64,000 bases of DNA from Stenotrophomonas_A sp035539015 (GTDB taxonomy: Bacteria > Pseudomonadota > Gammaproteobacteria > Xanthomonadales > Xanthomonadaceae). Made by a program: the position numbers and the translations under genes. Positions within the stretch are counted from its first letter, which is position 1, and each line of letters begins with the position of its first letter. A model generated the notes under the pieces. The model had not been told where the DNA came from. It saw only the letters and a program-made list of their open reading frames with translations, and did no database searches. The stretch covers positions 52,128 to 116,127 of the forward strand of contig DATLJF010000063.1 of NCBI GenBank assembly GCA_035539015.1, written 5' to 3'. Shown piece by piece: positions 18,900 through 30,110 of this stretch.

Positions 18900-20033
18900 T
18901 CAGATCCGCGCGACGCTGGCAATCGCCAGCACGGCCGCCGCGACGATCACCCCGGTGAAGTAGATCCCGCCGACCACGCTGTACTTGATCAGCGTCAGCA
19001 GCCAGAACTGCCGGTACACGCGTTGCTGCATCACCAGCAGGTAGATCGGCATCCACAGCACCAGGCCGAACTGCAGCAGGCCGATGAGCACTGCCGGCCA
19101 CGTGCCCCACGATGCCAGCGCACCGCTGAGCAGGCTCAGCAGCAGCACCACCAGCAGGTCCAGCAGCAGGAAGGCGTGGCTGTACAAGGCCACCACCAGG
19201 TGTTCGAGATAGCCGCGGCCGCTGAGCAGGTAGAACACCCGCAGCATCAGCGCGAACAACGGCACCAGCACGAACAGGGTCGAAGGCACCGCGGCGAAGA
19301 ACGCGTTGACCGCGCGCTGCGGGTCTTCCTCCAGGCGCGGCACGTTGTCGTTGATGCGCTTGACCTGCTTGTCGACCCAGCGGTTGGCGAAACCCGGCAT
19401 CGGGCTTTCGAAGGGGGTGGACGGCTCGGTATCCGATTCGTCGGCCGCAAACGCCGCCTCCGGGGCGACGGTGACCGGCGCGCCGAGCTCCTTGAGCCGC
19501 CGTTGCGCCTGTTTGTCGATGTTGGCAATGCCGGCATCGAAACCGGCGCGTGCACCGGGAATATGCTCGGGCATCTGCGCCCGGCCCTGCTTCATCGCAT
19601 CGATCAGGCGCGTGCGCAGGGCCTCCACCTCGGCCGGGGTGCGCGCCTGCTCGAAGTTGCCGCGCACTTGGGCGTTGGCCTGGCGCGGCGCGCCGTCGTC
19701 TTTGTCGCCCGCGTCGATGTGCACGGCCAGCTTGGCGACGAAGAAGGTGATCAGGCTCAGCACCACGAACAAGCGCAGCGGCGGGATGTAGCGCACGCGC
19801 TTGCCTTGCAGGTAGGCGTTGGCCAGGCGGCCCGGCACCAACAGGTCGCGCAAGGTGCGGAAGATGCGCCCGTCCAGGTGCCAGAACGATTCGAACACTT
19901 CCTCCACGGCGTGGGCGAAGCTGCGCACCGGGTTGTGCGCGCTTTGCCCGCAGAGGTGGCAGTAATGGCCCTGCAAGGGGGTCTCGCAGTTCTCGCAAGC
20001 GCTGGGGACTGCGTGGGGTGCACTCATCGTCAT
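18900..20033 (-). CDS. DUF3667 zinc-ribbon membrane protein
   Basis: 377 residues. It opens with a CxxC...CxxC zinc ribbon (Cys13, 16, 25, 28) followed by the DUF3667 core (FEHAVEEVFESFW-like, HLDGRIFRTLRDLLVPGRLANAYLQGKR). About five membrane helices are visible, one near 85-105 and four in the last 150 residues, separated by a charged loop of about 150 residues. The start may be either of two ATGs 6 bases apart. It is an inner-membrane protein of unknown role, common in Xanthomonadaceae and Bacteroidetes. Confidence 0.75.
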   Translation of the reverse strand: MTMSAPHAVPSACENCETPLQGHYCHLCGQSAHNPVRSFAHAVEEVFESFWHLDGRIFRTLRDLLVPGRLANAYLQGKRVRYIPPLRLFVVLSLITFFVAKLAVHIDAGDKDDGAPRQANAQVRGNFEQARTPAEVEALRTRLIDAMKQGRAQMPEHIPGARAGFDAGIANIDKQAQRRLKELGAPVTVAPEAAFAADESDTEPSTPFESPMPGFANRWVDKQVKRINDNVPRLEEDPQRAVNAFFAAVPSTLFVLVPLFALMLRVFYLLSGRGYLEHLVVALYSHAFLLLDLLVVLLLSLLSGALASWGTWPAVLIGLLQFGLVLWMPIYLLVMQQRVYRQFWLLTLIKYSVVGGIYFTGVIVAAAVLAIASVARI

Positions 20034-20132
20034 GGGCGGTCAGGGAAGGCGCGGGTAAGATACCGGTCCTGCACTGCCCGGTACCAGACGCCCCTTCCTG
20101 GCGCGGCCGCAGTAAGTGCCCTGCCGCAATCC

Positions 20133-21485
20133 ATGTCTGCCTCCCCCATGCCGCCGCGCTTCGGCGCCGAAGTGCGCGCCACCTTCCTGCTCGCCCTGCC
20201 GCTGGTGCTGGGCCACGTCTCGACCGGCCTCATTGGCTTTGTCGACAACGTCATCGCCGGCCACCACCACACCGACACCCTGGCCGCGGTCACCATTGGT
20301 ACGGCGCTGCTGTGGCTGCCGATGCTGATCCCGATCGGCACCTTGATATCGCTCACCGCCTCGGTCTCGCAGCTGCATGGCGCCGGCCGCGATAGCGAGA
20401 TCGGCCCCCTGTTCCGGCAGGCGCTGTGGTTGGCGCTGGGGCTGGGGGTGGTGATGTTCGCCTTCCTCAGCGTGGTGCCGCCGCTGCTGCCGGCCTTCGG
20501 CATCGCCCCGGATATCGTCCCCGGCGCGACTGCCTTCCTGCACGCGGTGCGCTGGGGTGGGCCGGCGCTGACCCTGTTCTTCTGCATGCGTTACCTCAGC
20601 GAGGGCATGCACTGGACCCTGCCGACCATGTTGCTCGGTTTCGGTGGCCTGCTGGTGCTGGCGCCGCTGGGCTACGTGTTGACGTACGGGCGGCTGGGCT
20701 TCGCCGAGCATGGCGCGCAAGGGCTGGGCATCGCCTCGGCGATCATGATGTGGTTGCAGGCCAGCGCATTCGGGCTGTACTTGTGGCGTTCCAGGCGCTT
20801 TGCCCGGCTGCAGCTGTTTGCGCACCTGGAAGGGCCGCGCTGGCGAGCCATCGCCGACCTGCTGCGCACCGGCCTGCCGATCGGCATCACGGTGCTGATG
20901 GAAGGCGGGCTGTTCATCGTCACGGCGCTGCTCATCGGCCGCCTCGGCGCCACCGAAGCGGCCGCGCACCAGATCGCCATCAACGTTTCGCAGCTGTGCT
21001 TCATGATCCCGATGGGCGTGGCCGAGGCCACCACGGTGCGGGTCGGCCATGCGGTGGGTCGTGGCGACCCGCATGCGGTACGCCGCGCCGCCTGGGCCGG
21101 CTATGCCATCGTGCTGGGTACGCAGACGCTGTCGGCCAGCACCTTGTTGTTGGGCCACGACGCTATCGTCGGTGTCTATACCGATGACTTGGCAGTGGCG
21201 GCGCTGGCCTCGACGCTGCTGCTGTTCGCGGCGACGTTCCAGTTCCCGGACGGCATCCAGGTGCTGTCGGCGGGTGCGCTGCGCGGTTTGAAAGACACCC
21301 GGGTGCCGATGTTCCTGGCGATGTTCTCGTATTGGGGCTTGGGCATGCCGCTTGGGGCCGGGCTTGGGCTGGGGCTGGGTTGGGGGCCGCAGGGGATGTG
21401 GATCGGGTTGATCGTGGGGCTGACGGCGGCTGCGGTGCTGATGGGGTTGCGCTTTCGGGTCAGTAGTCGGCGGGCGTTGCGCTAG
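20133..21485 (+). CDS. MATE-family multidrug efflux protein (NorM type)
   Basis: 450 residues with about twelve hydrophobic helices in two similar halves, and typical MATE motifs (GFVDNVIAGHHHTDTLAAV near the N-terminus; MEGGLFIVTALLIGRLGATEAAAHQIAINV at the start of the second half). Such carriers expel cationic drugs and metabolites in exchange for H+ or Na+. ATG 20133 is preferred because the NorM N-terminal charged segment begins there. It is divergent from the DUF3667 gene by about 100 bp. Confidence 0.88.
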   Translation: MSASPMPPRFGAEVRATFLLALPLVLGHVSTGLIGFVDNVIAGHHHTDTLAAVTIGTALLWLPMLIPIGTLISLTASVSQLHGAGRDSEIGPLFRQALWLALGLGVVMFAFLSVVPPLLPAFGIAPDIVPGATAFLHAVRWGGPALTLFFCMRYLSEGMHWTLPTMLLGFGGLLVLAPLGYVLTYGRLGFAEHGAQGLGIASAIMMWLQASAFGLYLWRSRRFARLQLFAHLEGPRWRAIADLLRTGLPIGITVLMEGGLFIVTALLIGRLGATEAAAHQIAINVSQLCFMIPMGVAEATTVRVGHAVGRGDPHAVRRAAWAGYAIVLGTQTLSASTLLLGHDAIVGVYTDDLAVAALASTLLLFAATFQFPDGIQVLSAGALRGLKDTRVPMFLAMFSYWGLGMPLGAGLGLGLGWGPQGMWIGLIVGLTAAAVLMGLRFRVSSRRALR

Positions 21486-21519
21486 CTGAAGAGCAGACCC
21501 TTTCTTCTTCCGTGCGGCA

Positions 21520-21627
21520 TTCGGGGCCGTGCCCTTGCCCGGGGGACGCCACAGACTGCATCCCTGCGTGTCTCGTTGGGCGACGTCCCTGTCGCCCAAC
21601 GCCCCCGGGCAAGGGCACGGCCCCGAA
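21520..21627. repeat. Nested long inverted repeat after the MATE gene
   Basis: A perfect 26-bp inverted repeat (arms 21520-21545 and 21602-21627; the left arm starts TTCGGGGCCGTGCCC) encloses a second perfect 10-bp inverted repeat (GTTGGGCGAC, 21575-21584 and 21591-21600) that abuts the right outer arm. It lies in the 285-bp gap between the MATE gene and sppA. It could be a strong terminator or a copy of a repeated extragenic element; nothing else in the gap looks coding. Confidence 0.8.
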
Positions 21628-21770
21628 CGCCCGAAAGATCGCGCGCGGGGTGGGGGGAGAAGAAAAAGCGGTTGCGTTAGTCACCCTGACTTTCTGCGCA
21701 TGCCGCGCTGCTGGGCTGCGGTTATGCTGGTATCCGTGGCAAAAGGCGTTTGCCCTTTCTGGAGCTTTCC

Positions 21771-23672
21771 ATGAACCAACCTGTGCGTCGCGGTCCGGTA
21801 ACCCAGTTTTTCGTGGGGTTGTGGGACGTGATGAATTTCACCCGCCGGCTGATCCTCAACTTGGTGTTCTTCGGGTTGTTGCTGCTCTTCGTGATGATCT
21901 TCGTGGCGGTGATGGCGCGCGGTAATGGCGTCAAGCCGTTGCTCGACCGCACCACGCTGGTGATCGCCCCGGAGGGCAAGGTGGTGGAGCAGTTCAGCGC
22001 CGATCCGGTGAGCCGGGCGCTGGCGCGTGCTGTCGGCGACAAGGGCGCCGATGAATACCAGCTGCGCGATCTGGTGCGGGCGATCGATGCCGCGCGCGAG
22101 GACAAGCACATCGAGCGCGTGTTGCTCGACCTGGACAAGCTGCAGCCGGGTGGTTTCGCTTCCACGCGCGAGATTGCCGGCGCGCTGCAGGAGCTGCGTG
22201 CTTCCGGCAAGCAGGTGGTGGCCTTCGGCGAGAACTTGAGCCAGTGGCAGTACCTGCTCGCGGCGCAGGCCAACGAGGTCTATCTCGATCCGATGGGCAG
22301 CCTCGTGCTCGAGGGCCTGGGCCGTTATCGGCAGTATTTCCGCACCGGCCTGCAGGACAAGCTGGGCGTGGACGTGCACCTGTTCCGCGTCGGCGAGTTC
22401 AAGTCGGCCGCCGAACCCTACATCCTTGATGCGGCTTCGCCTGAGTCCAAGGAAGCGGACCTGTTCTGGATGAATGATGTGTGGCAGCGCTACCTCAGCG
22501 ATATCGCGGTTGCGCGCAAGCTCACGCCGCAGCAGTTGGCCGCGGGTATCGACACCTTGCCGGAAGGCGTGGCTGCGGCCGGTGGCGACCTGGCCAAGTT
22601 CGCGCTGCAGCAGAAGCTGGTGGACGCACTGAAGACGCGCGAGGAGGTCGACCGCTTGCTCACCGAGCGCGGCATGGCCGATGACGACAGCAACGAGGGC
22701 TTCCGCAACGTCGACCTGGATACCTACCTGGCCCAGCTCGATGCGCGCCGTTCGCCGCTGGATAGCCGCGCGCAGGTGGCGGTGGTGGTGGCCGCCGGCG
22801 AGATCAGCGGCGGCGACCAGCCGGCCGGCCGCATCGGCGGCGAATCGACCGCCGCGCTGCTGCGTGCCGCGCGCGAGGACAAGGAGGTCAAGGCGGTGGT
22901 GCTGCGCGTGGATTCGCCGGGCGGCGAAGTGTTCGCCTCCGAGCAGATCCGCCGCGAAGTGGTGGGCCTGCAGGCCGCGGGCAAGCCGGTGGTGGTGTCG
23001 ATGGGCGACCTGGCTGCCTCCGGTGGCTACTGGATCAGCATGAACGCTGACCGGATCTACGCCGACCCGTCGACCATCAGCGGCTCGATCGGCATCTTCG
23101 GCATGATCCCGAACCTGACCCGGACCCTGGACAAGATCGGCGTGCATACCGATGGCGTCGGCACCACGCGCTTCGCCGGTGCGTTCGACATTTCCAAGCC
23201 GATGGACCCGGCGGTGGGCCAGTTGATCCAGTCGGTCATCAACAAGGGCTATGCCGATTTCACCGGCAAGGTCGCGCAGGCGCGCAAGCAGCCGGTGGAG
23301 GCGATCGACAAGGTCGCCCGTGGCCGGGTGTGGAGCGGTGCGCAGGCCAAGGAGCGCGGCCTGGTCGATGAACTCGGCGGGATGAAGGCGGCCGTGGCCG
23401 ATGCGGCTACGCGCGCCAAGCTGGGCAAGGGCAAGTACCGCGTGCGCTACATCGAGAAGCAGGCGACACCGTTCGCGCAGTTCATGAGCGGGTTTGCCGC
23501 CAGCCGCGCCGGTGCCTGGGCACTGGGCGAGTCCGGGTTGGGCCGCGTGCTGCTGGCGCGGACGCTGCCGGAGGTCGATACCCAGCTGCGCTTCGTCGAG
23601 GAGGCGGTGCAGCAGGGCCAGGCCGGCGGCACCCCGGTCAAGACCCTGGCGTATTGCTTCTGCGGTCTGTGA
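21771..23672 (+). CDS. sppA: Signal peptide peptidase SppA, long (67K) type
   Basis: 633 residues from ATG 21771, with GGAG upstream. One N-terminal membrane helix (about 24-50) tethers two tandem S49 peptidase domains in the periplasm. The catalytic Ser417 (DLAASGGYW) is in the second domain and the general-base Lys211 (GEFKSAAEPY) in the first, as in E. coli SppA, which forms a bowl-shaped tetramer. It degrades signal-peptide remnants in the membrane. Confidence 0.95.
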   Translation: MNQPVRRGPVTQFFVGLWDVMNFTRRLILNLVFFGLLLLFVMIFVAVMARGNGVKPLLDRTTLVIAPEGKVVEQFSADPVSRALARAVGDKGADEYQLRDLVRAIDAAREDKHIERVLLDLDKLQPGGFASTREIAGALQELRASGKQVVAFGENLSQWQYLLAAQANEVYLDPMGSLVLEGLGRYRQYFRTGLQDKLGVDVHLFRVGEFKSAAEPYILDAASPESKEADLFWMNDVWQRYLSDIAVARKLTPQQLAAGIDTLPEGVAAAGGDLAKFALQQKLVDALKTREEVDRLLTERGMADDDSNEGFRNVDLDTYLAQLDARRSPLDSRAQVAVVVAAGEISGGDQPAGRIGGESTAALLRAAREDKEVKAVVLRVDSPGGEVFASEQIRREVVGLQAAGKPVVVSMGDLAASGGYWISMNADRIYADPSTISGSIGIFGMIPNLTRTLDKIGVHTDGVGTTRFAGAFDISKPMDPAVGQLIQSVINKGYADFTGKVAQARKQPVEAIDKVARGRVWSGAQAKERGLVDELGGMKAAVADAATRAKLGKGKYRVRYIEKQATPFAQFMSGFAASRAGAWALGESGLGRVLLARTLPEVDTQLRFVEEAVQQGQAGGTPVKTLAYCFCGL

Positions 23673-23688
23673 GTTGCAGTGATTGATC

Positions 23689-23718
23689 AAACGCCGGCCT
23701 TCGGGCCGGCGTTTTTAT
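23689..23718 (+). terminator. Intrinsic terminator of sppA
   Basis: A stem of AACGCCGGCC with a TTCG tetraloop, followed by TTTTT ATTT. It also faces the convergent small lipoprotein gene. Confidence 0.85.
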
Positions 23719-23749
23719 TTGCGCGAATGCTTTCAGTGGGCGGGGACGC

Positions 23750-23968
23750 CTACTGCGTTGCCGCATCAATCTCCGCGCGCTGCTTTTCAGCCGCATCGTC
23801 GACCGTCGCCTGGACCTCGTGCGCCTTCGCCAATGGCGCCTGCACCGCGTCACGCAGGGCAGTGGCCTGCGGTTCGGGGCGTTGCTCGGTCGGCGCCGGC
23901 GGCGGCCGCTGGCAGGCCGCCAGGGCGAGCAGGGCCAGGCAAGGCAGGAGCAGGGTGCGTGGCTTCAT
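23750..23968 (-). CDS. Small lipoprotein
   Basis: 72 residues. A basic start, a hydrophobic stretch and the lipobox LALAAC give a lipidated Cys at residue 19; the mature part is a Pro/Glu/Gln-rich linker followed by a charged helix (AEKQRAEIDAA). GGAGG lies just upstream of the ATG. Likely an outer-membrane-anchored peptide of unknown role; small entericidin- or Lpp-like proteins are an analogy only. Confidence 0.65.
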   Translation of the reverse strand: MKPRTLLLPCLALLALAACQRPPPAPTEQRPEPQATALRDAVQAPLAKAHEVQATVDDAAEKQRAEIDAATQ

Positions 23969-24051
23969 GGAATGGCCTCCCGGGTGCGTGCGGGTATCCT
24001 AACCCCGTTGAAGCGGCGCATCCGCGCGCCGCATCGCAAGGGAGACAAGGC

Positions 24052-24828
24052 GTGACCCAGCAACGTTGGCGGCTCGACGGGCAAAGTGCGCTGGTCACCG
24101 GCGCCAGTGCCGGGATCGGCCTGGCCATCACCCGCGAGTTGCTCATGCTGGGCGCCGACGTGCTGATGGTGGCGCGCGATGCCGATGCCCTGGAGGCGGT
24201 GCGCGACGAACTCCAGGACGAGTACCCCGAGCGGGTGCTGCATGGCCTGTCGGCCGATGTCAGCGACGAAGAGGACCGCCGCGCGGTGCTCGACTGGGTC
24301 GAAGACCATGTCGATGGCCTCAACGTGCTGGTCAACAACGCCGGTGGCAACGTCAGCCGCGCCGCCATCGACTACACCGAGGACGAGTGGCGCGGCATCT
24401 TCGAGACCAACCTGTATTCCGCGTTCGAGCTGTCGCGCTACGCGCATCCGCTGCTGACCCGGCATGCGACCTCCTCGATCGTCAATGTCGGCAGCGTCTC
24501 CGGCCTGACCCACGTGCGCAGCGGCGCGCCGTACGGCATGAGCAAGGCGGCCATGCACCAGATGACCCGCAACCTGGCCGCCGAGTGGGCCGAGGATGGG
24601 GTGCGGGTGAACTCGGTGGCGCCGTGGTACATCCGCACGCGCCGCACGTCGGGGCCGCTGTCGGACCCGGACTACTACGAGCAGGTGATCGAGCGCACGC
24701 CGATGGGGCGCATCGGCGAACCGGAAGAAGTGGCCGCGGCGGTGGCCTTCCTGTGCCTGCCGGCGGCCAGCTACATCACCGGCGAATGCATCGCGGTCGA
24801 CGGCGGCTTCCTGCGCTACGGCTTCTGA
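24052..24828 (+). CDS. Short-chain dehydrogenase/reductase, tropinone-reductase-like
   Basis: 258 residues from GTG 24052, preceded by AAGGGAG. The SDR pattern is complete: cofactor loop TGASAGIGLA, NNAG, catalytic Ser in VGSVSG, YGMSK, and the PWYIRT and GECIAVDGGF end signatures. A basic residue after the second strand (VARD) suggests NADP(H). The closest recognisable type is tropinone-reductase-like; the substrate cannot be read. Its last 13 bases overlap the end of the convergent DUF4124 gene. Confidence 0.88.
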   Translation: MTQQRWRLDGQSALVTGASAGIGLAITRELLMLGADVLMVARDADALEAVRDELQDEYPERVLHGLSADVSDEEDRRAVLDWVEDHVDGLNVLVNNAGGNVSRAAIDYTEDEWRGIFETNLYSAFELSRYAHPLLTRHATSSIVNVGSVSGLTHVRSGAPYGMSKAAMHQMTRNLAAEWAEDGVRVNSVAPWYIRTRRTSGPLSDPDYYEQVIERTPMGRIGEPEEVAAAVAFLCLPAASYITGECIAVDGGFLRYGF

Positions 24829-25463
24829 TCGGTGTCCTGCGTGGCGCCATCGCCACAGCGGCTAGCGGCTACCCGCTCGCGCACCCGCGCATAGGCCTGC
24901 TGGCGTTCGCCCGCATGCTCAGGGGTGGCGAAGCGCCAATGGTTCTCGGCTTCCTGCACCTGCTGCCGCCAGGCGGCGCAGAGCTGGTCGTCGGCGACCG
25001 GCGTGCAGGTGTCGGTAATGACCTCGCAGGCTTCACCGGCGCCGGTGCGCGGATTGCCGTCCAGCCCGGTGACCTGCAGCGGCACACAGTAGCGCGCCGT
25101 CTCCAGGTCTTCGGTGAAGTAACGGGTTTGATCGCGGCGCTTGCAATCGTAGAGCGGCGGCGGCGCGGGCTTGTCTTCCGGCGGTGCGGGCGGCGCCAGT
25201 GCGGGCGGCGCTGCTTCCTCCTGGCGCACGGCCGCGGCAGGCGCGGGCTGCGGTGCGGCGACGGGCGCGGCCAGCGCGGCCGGCAATGGCTGCGCGCGCG
25301 GGGTCTGCATCATTTTCTTTTCCTGGCGCATACCCTTGGGGCAAGGCTGGTTCTGCACGGTCAGCGCGCCGTCGGCGGCGGTGCAACGGTAGATGGCGAT
25401 GTCCTGCGCCGCCGCGGGCGCGGCCAACAGGCACGGCAGCAGTAATAGCCCACGCAGGGTCAT
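24816..25463 (-). CDS. DUF4124 domain protein, copy 2
   Basis: 215 residues from ATG 25463. A signal peptide (LLLLPCLLAAPAAAQ) precedes a DUF4124 module (IYRCTAADGALTVQNQPCPKG, two Cys), then an Ala/Pro linker and a C-terminal domain with several Cys (YDCKRRDQTRYFTEDLE, CVPLQVTGLDG) probably held by disulfides. ATGA overlap with the upstream DUF4124 gene implies coupled translation. The periplasmic function is unknown. Confidence 0.7.
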   Translation of the reverse strand: MTLRGLLLLPCLLAAPAAAQDIAIYRCTAADGALTVQNQPCPKGMRQEKKMMQTPRAQPLPAALAAPVAAPQPAPAAAVRQEEAAPPALAPPAPPEDKPAPPPLYDCKRRDQTRYFTEDLETARYCVPLQVTGLDGNPRTGAGEACEVITDTCTPVADDQLCAAWRQQVQEAENHWRFATPEHAGERQQAYARVRERVAASRCGDGATQDTDQKP

Positions 25464-26179
25464 GTGCCGCCGCAATCCTGGTCCAGCCGCGCGTCGATGC
25501 CGCGTTGCTCTCGGCTCAACTGCTCGCGTTCGCTCTGCAGCGCGCTGTTGTAGCGGCGGATCAATTCCCAGCGCCGGTCGGCCAGGCGCGCGCACACTTC
25601 CTGTTGCGGCAGGGCATGGCACTCATCGCGAATCTGCACGCTGCCATAGGGCACGATCACCGCGCCGCCGGGACGCGGGCCATGACCATGGCCATGATCG
25701 GGACCAGGGCCAGGGCCAGGGCCAGGAGGGCGGGGGCCGGAGGGCGGGCGGGGCCCAGGGGGTCGTGGGCGCCCGCCACCGGCGTAGGCGTAGGCCCAGG
25801 TCGGCACCCAGCGCGGATTGCCCTCGGGCGTGTCGCTGGTATAGCGCTCACCTTCTTCGGTGATGCATTCGTACATTGGCTGTGGCGCCGGCGTGGCGAT
25901 GACGCGGACCTCGCGCGGTGCCAGCTGCGACGCCGGCGCAGGCGTCGCCGGTTCGACCAGCGTGCTGGCCTGCCGCGGCGGTGGATCCTGCGGCCGCTGC
26001 ATCTCGATCACCTGTTGCTGGCGGCCCTGCGCGCAGGGTGCGTCCTGCAGCGACACCGCGCCATTGCTGCCGACGCAGCGATATACCCGCACGTTGGACG
26101 CCGGCGGTGGCGTCACCGCGCCCGCCAGCGCGGCCACGCCCCACAGCAGCGTCAAACCCAGCGTGCGAGGTAGCAACAT
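25460..26179 (-). CDS. DUF4124 domain protein, copy 1, Gly/Pro/His-rich
   Basis: 239 residues with a signal peptide and a DUF4124 module (VYRCVGSNGAVSLQDAPCAQG). A second Cys-containing segment (YECITEEGERYTSDTPEGN) is followed by a low-complexity run of Gly/Pro with HGHGHG near residues 138-170, which could bind metal, then a Cys-bearing coiled C-terminus (QSEREQLSREQRGID). It is paralogous to the gene it overlaps at 25460-25463; this pair probably arose by tandem duplication. Confidence 0.7.
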   Translation of the reverse strand: MLLPRTLGLTLLWGVAALAGAVTPPPASNVRVYRCVGSNGAVSLQDAPCAQGRQQQVIEMQRPQDPPPRQASTLVEPATPAPASQLAPREVRVIATPAPQPMYECITEEGERYTSDTPEGNPRWVPTWAYAYAGGGRPRPPGPRPPSGPRPPGPGPGPGPDHGHGHGPRPGGAVIVPYGSVQIRDECHALPQQEVCARLADRRWELIRRYNSALQSEREQLSREQRGIDARLDQDCGGT

Positions 26180-26784
26180 CAGCGCTCCCGGGTGAACTCG
26201 ATGCGCAACGTGCGCACTTCCTTGCCACCGTGCATCTCGAACATCTCCTGCACCAGGTGGTCGGCATCGACGACCTTCAGCACTTCGCGCATCTTGCTTT
26301 CCTGGCCCGGGTGCATTGGGTCGCTCATGCGGTTGTGCAGGGTGTAGCTGTTGCTGGCCGCGTCGTACTCGCCCTGGCCAACGACAATCCCGGTGACCAT
26401 GGTGTCGGCCCAGGTCGAGACATAGCGCTTGGCGGCGTTGTCGTAGCCCATGAGGCCGGTGCCCTCGAATGGCGTGCCACCGAAGTCGCCCTTGAAGTCG
26501 ATGCGGATCTGGCGGCCGCCGAGGATCGCGGTCTGTACGGCGTGGCCGGTCGAGACTTGCGGTGGGCTTTTCTCATCCATCCACATGCTTTGCTTGGTCG
26601 TCCAGTTACCGACCAGATGCTTGGCCAGGCGGGCGTGCTCGGGGCCGACGCGGCCGGCCCTGTCCCAGGCTTCCATCATCGCCTGCTGCTCGGCGGTGGG
26701 CTTGGGCGGATCGGCGGCGCGCACGGACGCAAGTGGCGACAAGGCAATCAACAGGACCGCGAATGTGGCGTATCGCACCTTCAT
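26179..26784 (-). CDS. DUF1579 domain secreted protein
   Basis: 201 residues with a clear signal peptide (VLLIALSPLASVRA). The core, HLVGNWTTKQSMWMD, then GGRQIRIDFKGDFGGTPFEGTGLMGYDNAAKRY, is the DUF1579 lipocalin-like beta-barrel pattern. It shares one base with the DUF4124 gene downstream, so the three genes probably form one operon of exported proteins. Ligand unknown. Confidence 0.75.
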   Translation of the reverse strand: MKVRYATFAVLLIALSPLASVRAADPPKPTAEQQAMMEAWDRAGRVGPEHARLAKHLVGNWTTKQSMWMDEKSPPQVSTGHAVQTAILGGRQIRIDFKGDFGGTPFEGTGLMGYDNAAKRYVSTWADTMVTGIVVGQGEYDAASNSYTLHNRMSDPMHPGQESKMREVLKVVDADHLVQEMFEMHGGKEVRTLRIEFTRER

Positions 26785-26855
26785 GGCAGGCTCCTTGGCT
26801 GCCGGCTGGCTGCCGGCGGTTGGATGCTACGCCTCGCAAGATTCGAGCGGCGCCT

Positions 26856-27416
26856 TCAGTCGCGCAGGATGTCGCCGCTGAGCGCAATGCGGATGGGGGT
26901 GGGCTGGGCCAGGCCGCCAGTGTCGCCATCCAGCACGCCGTCGATGGCCTGCAGCAAGGCCGGGTCCAGATCCTCGCGCGTGCGTGCCGGCGGTTGGCCG
27001 GCGAGGTTGGCGCTGGTCGAGACCAGGGGCGCCTCCCAGGCCTGGCACAAGCGTGCGACCAGGGGATGCGCGCTGATGCGCACCGCCAGGCTGGCGTGGT
27101 CGCCGGTCACCCAGGGCGGCGCATGCTGGCTGGCAGGCAAGACCCAGGTATGCGGGCCGGGCCAGGTGCCGAGGACTTCGGCCAGGCGCTCGGCCGGCAG
27201 GGCGGTCAGGTCCAGCCAGGGCCGCAGCGGCTCCAGGCTGGCCGCCACCACGATCACGCCCTTGGCGGCAGGGCGGCGCTTGAGTTCGAGCAGGCGCATC
27301 ACCGCGCCCTGTTGGCGCGGGTCGCAGCCCAGGCCCCAGACCGCTTCGGTCGGGTAGGCGATCACGCCGCCTTGCTGCAGGGTGGACACTGCGCCTGCCA
27401 GCGAAAGTTCCTTCAT
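26856..27416 (-). CDS. tsaC: L-threonylcarbamoyladenylate synthase (YrdC/Sua5 family)
   Basis: 186 residues from ATG 27416 (GGGGAG upstream). It makes threonylcarbamoyl-AMP from Thr, bicarbonate and ATP for the t6A37 tRNA modification. Visible are GGVIAYPTEAVWGLGCDP, the LKRRPAAKGVIVVA segment, and VSTSANLAGQPP near the C-terminus, all YrdC signatures. The length fits the short TsaC form without the Sua5 domain. It lies 37 bp downstream of topA. Confidence 0.9.
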   Translation of the reverse strand: MKELSLAGAVSTLQQGGVIAYPTEAVWGLGCDPRQQGAVMRLLELKRRPAAKGVIVVAASLEPLRPWLDLTALPAERLAEVLGTWPGPHTWVLPASQHAPPWVTGDHASLAVRISAHPLVARLCQAWEAPLVSTSANLAGQPPARTREDLDPALLQAIDGVLDGDTGGLAQPTPIRIALSGDILRD

Positions 27417-27433
27417 CGCACTCCCCGCTTGGA

Positions 27434-27450
27434 GGGCGGCCACGCCGCCC
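27434..27450 (-). terminator. Hairpin after topA
   Basis: GGGCGGC, loop CAC, GCCGCCC, beginning 3 bases after the topA stop on the minus strand. No T tract follows, so it may be only a weak terminator and transcription could continue into tsaC. Confidence 0.45.
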
Positions 27451-27453
27451 GGT

Positions 27454-29943
<2,490 letters not shown>

Positions 29944-30036
29944 GTGGGCGATATCTTGGGCCGGAGAGCCCGGGGGCGGCTAGGGTGGCCTAATTGGCCG
30001 GTGGAGGGAAGCGCGGAGCGCCTGCCCAGACGGCGA

Positions 30037-30060
30037 CGCCCGGGGAACGGTCCCCGGGCG
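30037..30060 (-). terminator. Hairpin terminator of the RDD gene
   Basis: A perfect 10-bp stem (CGCCCGGGGA) with a 4-base loop, between the RDD gene stop and topA; the T tract is poor. Confidence 0.55.
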
Positions 30061-30110
30061 CCGGCCATAGTGAAGTCACGACAGGCAGGGTCGTGTCAAG
30101 CCCGGAAGGC

